A DNA stretch of 46,610 nucleotides from positions 338 to 46,947 of the forward strand of contig UBNE01000024.1 in assembly GCA_900466745.1 (NCBI GenBank), written 5' to 3'. Below the pieces are notes generated by a model that was not told the origin of the DNA, did no database searches, and saw only the letters and a list, made by a program, of their open reading frames with translations. The stretch's first letter is position 1; each line of letters begins with the position of its first letter. Source of the DNA: Hyphomicrobiales bacterium (GTDB taxonomy: Bacteria > Pseudomonadota > Alphaproteobacteria > Rhizobiales > Beijerinckiaceae). A program made the position numbers and the translations under genes. Of this stretch, positions 1 through 8,622 are shown piece after piece.

Positions 1-20
1 GCCGGGGCGGGCCTGCCCGG

Positions 21-3000
21 TCAAGCCGCCTTCTTGCGCTCGGCGATGCGGGCGAGATCGGTCAATAGCCGGCGCGTCGCCTTCAGCCGCTGCTCGACGG
101 TGGCGAAATCGTCGATGAAGACCACGCGCATGTCGGGGCGCACCTTGGCCAGCGTGCCCTGCCTGGCGACGAAGCTCACCAGCCCCTCGGGATTGGCGAA
201 CTCGTTGCCGCGGAAGGCGACGATGATGCCCTTCGGCCCGGCCTCGACCTTCTCGACATTGGCGCGCTTGCACAACGCCTTGATCGCGACGATCTCCAGA
301 AGCTGGTCGACCTCCTCCGGCAGCGGGCCGAAGCGGTCGACCAATTCGGCGCCGAAGGATTGCAATTCGGCGTCGTCGTCCATGGTCGAGAGGCGCTTGT
401 AGAGCGTCAGCCTCAGCGTCAGGTCGGCGACGTAATGCTCCGGGATCATCACCGGCGCGCCGACCTGGATCGCCGGCGACCATTGCGTCTCGGTCTCGAA
501 CTCGATGCCGGCCTTGAGCGCCGCCACCGCCTCCTCCAGCATCTGCTGGTAGAGCTCGTAGCCGACCTCCTTGATATGGCCGGACTGCTCGTCGCCGAGC
601 AGGTTGCCGGCGCCGCGGATGTCGAGATCGTGGCTGGCGAGCTGGAAGCCGGCGCCGAGCGTGTCGAGCGATTGCAGGACCTTCAGCCGCTTGTCGGCCT
701 GCTCGGTCAGCTTGCGGTTGGCGGGCACGGTGAAGAGCGCATAGGCGCGCGTCTTCGAGCGGCCGACCCGGCCGCGGAGCTGGTAGAGCTGGGCGAGGCC
801 GAACATGTCGGCCCGATGCACGATCAGCGTGTTGGCGGTCGGGATGTCGAGACCCGACTCGACGATCGTGGTCGAGAGGAGGATGTCGTACTGGCCGTCA
901 TAGAAGGCGGTCATCACGTCTTCCAGCGTGCCGGCCGCCATCTGGCCATGGGCGATGCCGACCTTGCATTCCGGCACCTGCTTGTCGAGGAAGTCCTTGA
1001 CCTCGGCGATGTCCTCGATGCGCGGCACGACATAGAACGACCGCCCTCCGCGATATCTTTCACGCAGAAGGGCTTCGCGAACGATCAGCGGGTCGAAGGG
1101 CGTGACGAAGGTACGCACCGCGAGCCGATCGACCGGCGGCGTCGCGATGATCGAGAGCTCGCGCACCCCGGTCATGGCGAGCTGGAGGGTGCGCGGGATC
1201 GGCGTCGCCGAGAGCGTCAGCATATGCACCTCGGCGCGCAATTCCTTCAGCTTCTCCTTATGGGCGACGCCGAAATGCTGCTCCTCATCGACGATGACGA
1301 GGCCGAGATCCTTGAAGTCGACGCCCTTGCCGAGCAGCGCATGCGTGCCGACGACGATGTCCATCGTGCCGTCCTTCGCGCCCTGCTTCACCGCCTTGAG
1401 ATCGGCCGAGCCGACGAAGCGCGAGGCCTGCCCGACCCTGACCGGCAAGCCGGCGAAACGATCCGCGAAATTGCGGTAATGCTGGCGGGCGAGCAGCGTC
1501 GTCGGCACCACGACCGCGACCTGCTTGCCGTTGAGCGCCGCGGCGAAGGCGGCGCGCAGCGCGACCTCGGTCTTGCCGAAGCCGACATCGCCGCAGACGA
1601 GCCGGTCCATCGGCCGCCCGGCGGCGAGATCGTCCAGCACGGCATCGATGGTGTTCTGCTGGTCCTCGGTCTCCTCATAGGGGAAGCGGGCGCAGAACTC
1701 GTCATAGACGCCGGCCGGCGGCACGAGGCGCGGCGCGTCCTTGAGCGCGCGGGCGGCCGCGACCTGGATGAGCTTGCCCGCCATCTCGCGGATGCGCTGC
1801 TTGAGCTTGGCCTTGCGCGCCTGCCAGCCGCCACCGCCGAGCCGGTCGAGCTGGACTTCCGTATCTTCGGAGCCGTAGCGCGACAGGAGTTCGATATTCT
1901 CGACCGGCAGGAAGAGCTTGGTGTCGCCGGCGTAATGGATCTCGCAGCAATCATGCGGCGCGCCGGCTGCCTCGATCGATTGCAGCCCGACGAAGCGGCC
2001 GATGCCGTGGTCGACATGGACCACGATGTCGCCCGGCGCGAGCGAGGACAGTTCCGCGATGAAGTCCTGCGGCCGCCTGGTCTTGCGGCGCGGGCGGACG
2101 AGGCGGTCGCCGAGGATGTCCTGCTCGCCGATGACAGCGAGGCGCCCGGCCTCAAAGCCCGCCTCGAAGCCCCAGACCGCGAGCGCGACCGTCCCCGGTT
2201 TCAGGTCGAAGGCGGCGCGCAGCGAGCCGGTCATCTGGACGCTCTTCAGCCCATGGTCCTCGAGCACATGGGCGAGGCGCTCGCGCGAGCCTTCCGACCA
2301 GGCGGCGAGGATGACGCGCTTGCCCTCGGCCTCCAGCGCGCGGACATGGCCGACCGCGGCCTCGAAGACGCTGCCGGAATCGCCTGCGCGCTCGGCCGCG
2401 AAGCTGCGGCCCTGCTTGCCGCCGAGATCGAGGACGAGCTTGCCTTCACTGTCGGGCAACTGGAACGGGGTCAGGCTCGCGACGCCCGCATTGTCGACGA
2501 TGCCGCGCCAGTCGGCCGGCGAAAGGTAGAGCGCTTCCGGCGGCAGGGGCTTGTAGGGGATGCCGCCCGCTCCGGGCTGCTCCAGCGCCGCCTTGCGGGC
2601 GTCGTAATAGTCCTTGATCAGGCTGATGCGCTCACCGACGGCATCCTCCGCCTGATGATCGAGCACCAGCGGCACGTCCGGCAGATAGGTGAAGAGCGTG
2701 TCGAGCTTCTCGGCCAGCAGCGGCAGCCAATGCTCCAGCCCGGCCGGACGGCGGCCTTCGCTCACCGCCTCGTAGAGCGTGTCGTCGCGGCCGGGCGTGC
2801 CGAAGGTCGAAATATAGGACTGGCGGAAGCGGCGGATGCTCTCGCTGGTCATCTGCGCCTCGGACATGGGCACGAGGTCGAGGCCGCGGAGCTGGCCGGT
2901 GGTGCGCTGCGTCTCGGGATCGAAGGTGCGGATCGATTCCAGCGTGTCGCCGAAGAAATCGAGCCGGATCGGGGCCGGCATGCCGGGCGGGAACAGGTCG

Positions 3001-3569
3001 ACGATGCCGCCGCGCACGGCGAATTCGCCGGTCTCGCGCACCGTCGAGGTGCGCAGATAGCCGTTGATGTCGAGCCAGCGCGCCAGCTCCTCGATGTCGA
3101 CCATGTTGCCCGGCGCCGCCGAGAAGCTTTCCGAGGCGACCTTGCCGAAGGCCGGCACGCGCTGGAGCGCGGCATTGACGGTGGTCAGCAGCAGGCGCGG
3201 TCGCTCGCCCGACTTGGTCCTGGCGAGGCGCGACAGCGTCGTCATCCGGTGCGCTACAATGGCAGGCGCGGGAGAGACACGGTCATAAGGCTGGCAATCC
3301 CAGGCCGGGAAGCTCATCACCTCGAGATCGGGCGCGACGAATTGCAGTGCGCTCTCAAGCACCTGCAGGCGCTGGCCGTCACGCGCGATGAAGACGAGCA
3401 GCGCGGGCCCCTCGGCCTTCTTCGCCCGGGCGCGGGTGAGATCGGCGAGGACCACGGCGTCGAAGCCGTCCGGCACGCCGGCCAGCGTCGGCTTGTCGCC
3501 CCGGTTCAGCGCGTCGAGCAGGCAGTCGAGCTGGGGCTTGGCGATCTGGGAGGGGGGCGGGATGCTCAT
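21..3569 (-). CDS. mfd: Transcription-repair coupling factor Mfd
   Basis: Mfd is a DNA translocase that removes RNA polymerase stalled at lesions and recruits UvrA to the site. The 1182-residue product has the family's usual length and domain order: a UvrB-like N-terminal region, a CarD-like RNA-polymerase-interaction domain near residues 505-575 (HVDHGIGRFVGL), a RecG-like helicase core with Walker A GDVGFGKTE near 660 and DEEQHFG near 760, and a C-terminal TRCF domain after about 1030. The ATG at 3569 gives MSIPPPSQ; I see no strong Shine-Dalgarno sequence before it. It lies downstream of sdhE on the same strand, separated by 160 nt that hold a palindromic repeat (3598-3709), so cotranscription is uncertain. 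Its repair partner uvrA is also in the window. Identification is secure from motifs and length. Confidence 0.97.
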   Translation of the reverse strand: MSIPPPSQIAKPQLDCLLDALNRGDKPTLAGVPDGFDAVVLADLTRARAKKAEGPALLVFIARDGQRLQVLESALQFVAPDLEVMSFPAWDCQPYDRVSPAPAIVAHRMTTLSRLARTKSGERPRLLLTTVNAALQRVPAFGKVASESFSAAPGNMVDIEELARWLDINGYLRTSTVRETGEFAVRGGIVDLFPPGMPAPIRLDFFGDTLESIRTFDPETQRTTGQLRGLDLVPMSEAQMTSESIRRFRQSYISTFGTPGRDDTLYEAVSEGRRPAGLEHWLPLLAEKLDTLFTYLPDVPLVLDHQAEDAVGERISLIKDYYDARKAALEQPGAGGIPYKPLPPEALYLSPADWRGIVDNAGVASLTPFQLPDSEGKLVLDLGGKQGRSFAAERAGDSGSVFEAAVGHVRALEAEGKRVILAAWSEGSRERLAHVLEDHGLKSVQMTGSLRAAFDLKPGTVALAVWGFEAGFEAGRLAVIGEQDILGDRLVRPRRKTRRPQDFIAELSSLAPGDIVVHVDHGIGRFVGLQSIEAAGAPHDCCEIHYAGDTKLFLPVENIELLSRYGSEDTEVQLDRLGGGGWQARKAKLKQRIREMAGKLIQVAAARALKDAPRLVPPAGVYDEFCARFPYEETEDQQNTIDAVLDDLAAGRPMDRLVCGDVGFGKTEVALRAAFAAALNGKQVAVVVPTTLLARQHYRNFADRFAGLPVRVGQASRFVGSADLKAVKQGAKDGTMDIVVGTHALLGKGVDFKDLGLVIVDEEQHFGVAHKEKLKELRAEVHMLTLSATPIPRTLQLAMTGVRELSIIATPPVDRLAVRTFVTPFDPLIVREALLRERYRGGRSFYVVPRIEDIAEVKDFLDKQVPECKVGIAHGQMAAGTLEDVMTAFYDGQYDILLSTTIVESGLDIPTANTLIVHRADMFGLAQLYQLRGRVGRSKTRAYALFTVPANRKLTEQADKRLKVLQSLDTLGAGFQLASHDLDIRGAGNLLGDEQSGHIKEVGYELYQQMLEEAVAALKAGIEFETETQWSPAIQVGAPVMIPEHYVADLTLRLTLYKRLSTMDDDAELQSFGAELVDRFGPLPEEVDQLLEIVAIKALCKRANVEKVEAGPKGIIVAFRGNEFANPEGLVSFVARQGTLAKVRPDMRVVFIDDFATVEQRLKATRRLLTDLARIAERKKAA

Positions 3570-3597
3570 GGACGTCGTCGTTTCTCAAATATCTGAG

Positions 3598-3709
3598 GTC
3601 ATCCCGGACAAGCCGCGAAGCGGCGCCGATCCGGGATCCATGCCTGAACCTCTATCGGCAGCGTTCCGGAATGGATCCCGGGTCTACGCTTCGCTACGCC
3701 CGGGATGAC
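3598..3709. repeat. Intergenic palindromic repeat, long form, copy 1
   Basis: The element is bounded by GTCATCCCGG at 3598-3607 and its exact inverse CCGGGATGAC at 3700-3709. Inside are further GC-rich inverted segments (GATCCGGGATCC on the left, GGATCCCGGGTC on the right) and the string CTACGCTTCGCTACG before the right boundary. It sits between sdhE and mfd and should fold into a long RNA hairpin upstream of mfd. Related copies lie at 19487, 26212, 29494 and 31219. Confidence 0.85.
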
Positions 3710-3729
3710 AGCGCGCACTTCATCAGCGC

Positions 3730-4026
3730 TCACGCATGAATCGGCTTGTCGTGCCGATGGAAAGCCTTCAGCCGGCGGAACAGTTCCGTGTCGTAGTTCT
3801 CCGGCACGGCGATCTCGCCGGTGATCCAGCCGAGCAGGTCGCGGTCCGGCACCTCGATCAGCCGTTCGAATTCGTCGAGCTCGGCCTCGCTGAAGCCGGC
3901 GATGGCCTCGTCGGCGAAGCGGCCCATGATCAGGTCCATCTCCCGCATGCCGCGGTGCCAGGCGCGGAACAGGATCTTGCGGCGGCGCGGGTCGAGATCG
4001 GCGCTGGTGCGGGTCGAGCCGGACAT
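3730..4026 (-). CDS. sdhE: FAD assembly factor SdhE (succinate dehydrogenase assembly factor 2)
   Basis: SdhE promotes covalent attachment of FAD to the succinate dehydrogenase flavoprotein. The 98-residue product matches the family in length and carries the hallmark RGxxE motif as RGMRE at residues 25-29, inside the helical segment RAWHRGMREMDLIMGRFAD, followed by the acidic stretch FSEAELDEFERLIEVPD. I chose the ATG at 4026 (MSGSTRTS) because translation further upstream gives unrelated low-complexity residues and would run into the divergent promoter region. It diverges from recG and precedes mfd on the same strand, the arrangement I expect in Hyphomicrobiales. No sdh structural genes are in the window, so it acts on an enzyme encoded elsewhere. 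Confidence 0.94.
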   Translation of the reverse strand: MSGSTRTSADLDPRRRKILFRAWHRGMREMDLIMGRFADEAIAGFSEAELDEFERLIEVPDRDLLGWITGEIAVPENYDTELFRRLKAFHRHDKPIHA

Positions 4027-4181
4027 GGGAACCTCGGCAACAAAACTGGGGGATGGCGCAATGGCAACCGGGCCGGCCCCGTCGCGGAGCCTGCCTGCAG
4101 GGGCTATATAGCGACGCAACCCGGCGAAGTCAGCGGCCAAGCCGCTGCAATCTTCGCGCTCCTGACAATTGCCGAGACCGC

Positions 4182-6281
4182 GTGCGCCCCTCGATCCTCG
4201 ATCCGCTCTTCGCTCCCGCGACGACGCTTTCCGGCGTCGGGCCGAAGCTCGGCAAGGTGCTGGACCGCTTCCTCGGCGAGGAGACGCGGCCTGCGCGCGT
4301 CCTCGACCTGATGTTCCATCTGCCGAGCGGCGCGGTCGACCGCCGTCCGAGTCCCTCGATCGCCGAGGCGCCGATCGGCGACGTCGCGACCTTCGCCGCC
4401 CGGGTCGTGGAGCACCGCCCCGCCCCTGCCGGCCGCAAGGCGCCCTATCGCGTGATCGTCGAGGACGAGACCGGCGACGTCACGCTCGTCTTCTTCCACG
4501 CCGATTCCCGGCATCTGGCGCAGAGCCTGCCGGTCGGCGCCTATCGTCTCATCTCCGGCAAGCTCGAGCTCTGGGAAGGCATGCGCCAGATGGTGCATCC
4601 CGAGCGCATCCTCGATCCCAAGGCGGCCGGCGAGCTGCCCTCCTTCGAGCCGGTCTATCCGCTCACCGAAGGCATCGGCGCGCGCGTGATGATGCGGATC
4701 GCCCAGGCCGCCGCCGAGCGCTGCCCGGAGATGCCGGAATGGCAGGACCCCGCCTTTCTGGCGAAGGGCGATTTCCCCTCCTTCCATGCAGCGATCGCGG
4801 CGCTGCACCACCCGGCCGACCGCAAGGCGGCCGAGGGCGACACCGTCGCCCGCCGGCGCATCGGCTATGACGAATTGCTGGCGAGCCAGATCGCACTCGC
4901 CCTCGTGCGCAGGCAGCAGAAGAAGATCGCCGGCCGGGCCACCAGCGGCGACGGGGCCTTACGCTTCCGCATCCAGTCCGCCCTGCCCTTCGAACTGACC
5001 GAGGGCCAGCGCAAGGCGATCGCGGACATCCACGCCGACATGGCTAGGTCCGAGCGGATGCTGCGGCTTCTTCAAGGCGATGTCGGGTCCGGCAAGACCG
5101 TGGTGGCGCTGATGGCGATGGCTGCCGCCGCCGAGGCCGGGCGGCAATCGGTGCTGATGGCGCCGACCGAGATCCTCGCCCGCCAGCATGCCGAGCGGCT
5201 GGCGCCGCTGGCGGAGAAAGCGGGCTTGAAGCTCGCCTTGCTGACCGGCCGCGAAAAGGGCGCCGGTCGCCGGCAGGTGCTGGAAGGGCTGGCGAGCGGC
5301 GCGATCGACATCGCCGTCGGCACCCATGCGCTGTTCCAGGAGGGCGTCGCCTTCCACGACCTCGCCCTCGCCGTGGTCGACGAGCAGCACCGCTTCGGCG
5401 TGCATCAGCGCCTGCTGCTCGGGGCCAAGGGCGAGGCGGTCGACGTGCTGGTGATGACCGCGACGCCGATCCCGCGGACGCTCTCGCTGACCTGGTTCGG
5501 CGACATGGATATCTCGATCCTCGCGGAGAAGCCGGCGGGCCGGAAGCCGATCGTCACCCGCGCCATCTCCTCGGAGCGCTATGACGAGGTGGTCGGCGCC
5601 ATCGGCCGGGCCGTCGAGAACGGCCAGCAGGTCTATTGGGTCTGCCCGCTGGTGCAGGAATCCGACACGCTCGACGTCGCCGCCGCGCAGGAGCGCTTCG
5701 ACGCCTTGCGCGAGGTCTTCGGCGGCAAGGTCGGGTTGCTGCACGGCCAGATGCCCGGCCGCGAGAAGGACGCCGCGATGGCGGCCTTCGTTGCCGGCGA
5801 AACCCGCATCCTGGTCTCGACCACGGTGATCGAGGTCGGTGTCGACGTGCCCAATGCCAGCGTCATGGTGATCGAGCATGCCGAGCGCTTCGGCCTCGCC
5901 CAGCTCCACCAGTTGCGCGGGCGGATCGGGCGCGGCGCGGCCGCCTCGACCTGCCTGTTGCTTTACAAGGGGCCGCTCGGGCCGATCGCCGAGGCGCGGC
6001 TCACCATCATGCGCGAGACCGAGGACGGCTTCCGCATCGCGGAGGAGGATCTGCGGCTGCGCGGCGAAGGCGAGGTGCTCGGGACCAAGCAGTCGGGCTC
6101 GCCGGACTGGCGCATCGCCCGGCCGGAGAGCGACGGCGACCTGCTGGCGGCGGCGCGCGACGATGCGCGGCTGCTGATCGAGCGCGACCCGCAGCTCGAA
6201 ACGCCGCGCGGCCAGGCGATCCGCGTGCTGCTCTACCTGTTCGAGCGCGACGTGGCGATCCGGCTGCTGCGGGCGGGATAA
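4182..6281 (+). CDS. recG: ATP-dependent DNA helicase RecG
   Basis: RecG is a double-strand DNA translocase that remodels stalled replication forks and branched recombination intermediates. The 699-residue product has the N-terminal wedge/OB region (TLSGVGPKLGKVLDRFL near the start), Walker A GDVGSGKT at 299-306, DEQH at 400-403 (motif II), TATPIPRTL (motif III) and the helicase C-terminal motif QLRGRIGRG. The start is taken as GTG at 4182, giving MRPSILDPLFAP; the in-frame extension to 4053 looks non-coding and overlaps the sdhE promoter. It diverges from sdhE across 155 nt. An AraC-type regulator follows 113 nt downstream but is probably separate. Confidence 0.96.
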   Translation: MRPSILDPLFAPATTLSGVGPKLGKVLDRFLGEETRPARVLDLMFHLPSGAVDRRPSPSIAEAPIGDVATFAARVVEHRPAPAGRKAPYRVIVEDETGDVTLVFFHADSRHLAQSLPVGAYRLISGKLELWEGMRQMVHPERILDPKAAGELPSFEPVYPLTEGIGARVMMRIAQAAAERCPEMPEWQDPAFLAKGDFPSFHAAIAALHHPADRKAAEGDTVARRRIGYDELLASQIALALVRRQQKKIAGRATSGDGALRFRIQSALPFELTEGQRKAIADIHADMARSERMLRLLQGDVGSGKTVVALMAMAAAAEAGRQSVLMAPTEILARQHAERLAPLAEKAGLKLALLTGREKGAGRRQVLEGLASGAIDIAVGTHALFQEGVAFHDLALAVVDEQHRFGVHQRLLLGAKGEAVDVLVMTATPIPRTLSLTWFGDMDISILAEKPAGRKPIVTRAISSERYDEVVGAIGRAVENGQQVYWVCPLVQESDTLDVAAAQERFDALREVFGGKVGLLHGQMPGREKDAAMAAFVAGETRILVSTTVIEVGVDVPNASVMVIEHAERFGLAQLHQLRGRIGRGAAASTCLLLYKGPLGPIAEARLTIMRETEDGFRIAEEDLRLRGEGEVLGTKQSGSPDWRIARPESDGDLLAAARDDARLLIERDPQLETPRGQAIRVLLYLFERDVAIRLLRAG

Positions 6282-6394
6282 AGCCTGCCGTCATGCCCGG
6301 CCTCGACCCGAAAATGACATCCGAGCCCAGAGCAATCCCGATCAAGCGCCGCCGTCTTGCCTGCGCCATCGTGCCCGCGCTTCGTGGAGAGAAC

Positions 6395-7225
6395 ATGGAT
6401 CCGGTCAAGGCAGCCGTCTGGTTCATCGAGAGCCACTTCACCTCCGATCTCTCGCTTGACGAGATCGCCCAGGCCTGCGGCGTTTCGCGCTTTCATCTGT
6501 GCCGCGCATTCGGCAATGCCACCGGCCGGCCGGTGATGCGCTATGTGCGCGAGCGTCGACTGACGGAAGCGGCACGCCAGCTCGCCCAGGGAGCGCCCGA
6601 TATCCTCTCGGTCGCGCTCGACTGGGGCTATGGCTCCCACGAAGCCTTCACCCGCGCCTTTCGCGAGCAATTCGGGCTGACGCCCGAGGCGTTGCGAGGG
6701 CGGCGCGATCTCGCGTCACTCGAACTCGTGGAACCGCTCGCCATGAACAGCATTCCCTCCGTCATCCTCGACGAACCGCGTATCCAGAGAGGCAAGGCCA
6801 TGCTCTTGGCCGGCTTCGGCAGCCGATTCGGCTATGAGGCGTTTAACGGCATTCCGGCGCTCTGGCGACGGCTGGCCTCACATCTCGGGCATATTCCCGG
6901 GCAGGTCGGCGAGGTGTGCTACGGCGTCAGCCACGCGGCCGATGAAAACGGCGTCGACTATCTTGCCGGCGTCGAAGTCGCCTCCTTCGGCGACCTGCCT
7001 CCCGCGTTCGACCGCATCCGCATTCCGGAGCAGGTCTACGCCGTCTTCACCCATCACGGCCACGTCACCGCGATCAAGGGGACCTTCGACGCCATCTGGA
7101 ACGAGTGGCTGCCGCGATCGGGACGGAAACCGGCCGAGAGCCCGAGCTTCGAGCGCTATGACGAACGCTTCGATTCCCAGACCGGGACGGGCATCGTCGA
7201 GGTCTGGGTTCCTGTCGAGGGCTAG
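6395..7225 (+). CDS. AraC-family regulator with GyrI-like effector-binding domain
   Basis: The 276-residue product carries an N-terminal AraC DNA-binding domain with two helix-turn-helix units (about residues 21-42, SLDEIAQACGVSRFHLCRAF, and 70-92, ILSVALDWGYGSHEAFTRAF). A short linker leads to a C-terminal GyrI-like/AraC effector-binding fold from about 120 to the end, with the typical IPEQVYAVFTHHG and final VEVWVPVEG strands. Having the HTH first and the ligand domain last resembles Rob of E. coli. The ATG at 6395 follows GGAGAG. Neighbours (recG before, DUF502 convergent after, 12 nt apart) give no clue to its target or ligand. It may respond to a hydrophobic or cationic small molecule, as some relatives do, but that is family inference only. 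Confidence 0.9.
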   Translation: MDPVKAAVWFIESHFTSDLSLDEIAQACGVSRFHLCRAFGNATGRPVMRYVRERRLTEAARQLAQGAPDILSVALDWGYGSHEAFTRAFREQFGLTPEALRGRRDLASLELVEPLAMNSIPSVILDEPRIQRGKAMLLAGFGSRFGYEAFNGIPALWRRLASHLGHIPGQVGEVCYGVSHAADENGVDYLAGVEVASFGDLPPAFDRIRIPEQVYAVFTHHGHVTAIKGTFDAIWNEWLPRSGRKPAESPSFERYDERFDSQTGTGIVEVWVPVEG

Positions 7226-7237
7226 GACGGGCGGCGA

Positions 7238-7966
7238 TCAGATCGGCTGGATCTGGTCGGCACCGGGTCCGGCCGCGGGCTTCGGCTTGCCGTTCTGCTC
7301 GCCCGGCTGGATCAGCCCGGCCGACATGATGAGCTTGGCGCCGTCCTCGACCGAGATCGAGAGCTCGACGATCTCGCGCCGCGGCAGGTAGAAGAAGAAG
7401 CCCGTGGTCGGATTGGGCGTGCAGGGCAGGAAGACGCCGACCTGCTGCTCGCCCTCCGGCAGGCGCCCGGCGATGTCGGGCGCCGCCTCCTGCGCGATGA
7501 AGACGATCGACCACATGCCGGGCTGCGGGAACTGCACCATCCCGACCTTGCGGAACGAGGTGCCCGACTGCGAGAAGATCGTCTCGAAGACCTGCTTCAC
7601 GCCCTTGTAGAGGCTGCGGATCACCGGCATGCGGCCGAGGATCGCCTCGCCCGCGCCGATCAGCGAGCGGCCGACGAGATTGGCGGTGAGGAAGCCGAGC
7701 AGCGTCAGGCCGACGAAGCCGATGACGAGGCCGAAGCCCGGCACCGGATAAGGCAGATAGGAATCGGGCAGGTAGGAATTCGGGATGAGAGGCTTCACCA
7801 GCCCATCGATGAAGTTGATGAACCACCAGGTCACCGAGGCGGTGATGGCGAGCGGCGCGGCGATGACGAGGCCGGTCAGGAAATAGCGGCGCAGCCGCGC
7901 TCCCCAGGTCGGTCGCAGGATCTCCGTCGGCAGGACGAGGCGCGGATCGGGCGGACCGCCAGTCAT
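7238..7966 (-). CDS. DUF502 family membrane protein
   Basis: A 242-residue protein of the DUF502 family, whose function is unknown. Two hydrophobic segments are visible, about residues 28-50 (YFLTGLVIAAPLAITASV) and 77-98 (GFGLVIGFVGLTLLGFLTAN), followed by the family signature GRMPVIRSLYKGVKQVFETI at 111-130 and a soluble beta-rich domain with PNPTTGFFFYLPR. The C-terminal tail is rich in Pro, Gly and Gln. I chose the ATG at 7966 (MTGGPPDPRL) because GGGGAAA lies 5-6 nt upstream; the longer in-frame start at 8056 adds basic low-complexity residues. It diverges from the DUF454 gene and converges with the AraC regulator. Membrane localisation is supported; biological role unknown. Confidence 0.9.
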   Translation of the reverse strand: MTGGPPDPRLVLPTEILRPTWGARLRRYFLTGLVIAAPLAITASVTWWFINFIDGLVKPLIPNSYLPDSYLPYPVPGFGLVIGFVGLTLLGFLTANLVGRSLIGAGEAILGRMPVIRSLYKGVKQVFETIFSQSGTSFRKVGMVQFPQPGMWSIVFIAQEAAPDIAGRLPEGEQQVGVFLPCTPNPTTGFFFYLPRREIVELSISVEDGAKLIMSAGLIQPGEQNGKPKPAAGPGADQIQPI

Positions 7967-8097
7967 TCGTTTCCCCAGCTCACCGGCGCGACCTTTCGCT
8001 CGCTTGCGGGCGCCGTCTCGCGCCGCGATATGACAAGATAAGCGAGGCGACGGCATCCGCCAGCCCCGATGTCACGCAAGCAAGCAAGGACCAGGCC

Positions 8098-8484
8098 GTG
8101 GCCAATGCCGACCCCTCGCGACGCCGCTGGCCGCGGCCGCTGCTGTTCGCGCTGGGCTGGGTCTTCACGGCGCTCGGCGTCGCCGGGCTGATCCTGCCCC
8201 TGATGCCGGGGACAGTCTTCCTGATTCTCGCGGCCTGGTGCTTTTCGCGCTCCTCGCCGCGTTTCGAGGCCTGGCTGGTCGGGCATCCGACGCTGGGGCC
8301 GCATGTCCGGCGCTGGCGCGAGACGGGCGCCATCGCGCGGCGGGCGAAAATCCTCGCCTGCGGCTCGATGGCGCTGAGCTTCGTCCTGCTGACGCTGACA
8401 CCGGCGCCGCCGATCGCATTGATCGTGACGGCGATCTGCCTGATCGGCGCAGGAATCTATGTGGCGAGCAGGCCGGAACGCTGA
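8098..8484 (+). CDS. DUF454 (YbaN-like) inner-membrane protein
   Basis: This 128-residue membrane protein fits the DUF454/YbaN family. It has a hydrophobic hairpin near residues 14-46 (LGVAGLILPLMPGTVFLILA is the typical family motif), a cytoplasmic-looking loop with FSRSSPRFEAWLVGHPTLGP, and a second hydrophobic pair at about 84-122. The start is GTG at 8098, preceded by AAGGA at 8086-8090 with 7-nt spacing. It diverges from the DUF502 gene across 131 nt, so both may share a regulatory region. The family's function is unknown. Its 3' end faces glmS, with a repeat-like inverted sequence between them. Confidence 0.88.
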   Translation: MANADPSRRRWPRPLLFALGWVFTALGVAGLILPLMPGTVFLILAAWCFSRSSPRFEAWLVGHPTLGPHVRRWRETGAIARRAKILACGSMALSFVLLTLTPAPPIALIVTAICLIGAGIYVASRPER

Positions 8485-8519
8485 AAGGGACAGGCATGCT
8501 TCTCCCGCCACTGCGGAGA

Positions 8520-8593
8520 GCGAAGCGAGGAAGCAATCCGGAGCCGCGGAGCTGGACGGTATCGCCCGGTCCTCCCGGATTGCCACGCTTCGC
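8520..8593. repeat. Imperfect inverted repeat between DUF454 gene and glmS
   Basis: The left arm at 8520-8543 reads GCGAAGCG then GGAAGCAATCCGGAG. The right arm at 8572-8593 reads CTCCCGGATTGCC then CGCTTCGC. The arms pair with a small indel and enclose about 28 nt. The GCGAAGCG/GCAATCC words resemble widespread GCAATCC-type intergenic palindromes of Proteobacteria. Lying between two convergent genes it may also work as a bidirectional hairpin, though there is no T-tract. Confidence 0.6.
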
Positions 8594-8622
8594 CCGCTAT
8601 GGCGGCGAAGGCGATCGCAGCC

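Noticed and set aside
360..3596. Plus-strand open frame of about 1078 codons opposite mfd
   Set aside because: It lies entirely over a secure mfd gene, is rich in Arg, Ala, Asp, Glu and Leu without recognisable motifs, and is a usual by-product of high-GC codon bias on the complementary strand.
4027..4181. GGAAC at 4028-4032 as an EcfG -35 element for recG
   Set aside because: No CGTT occurs at 16-18 nt spacing downstream.
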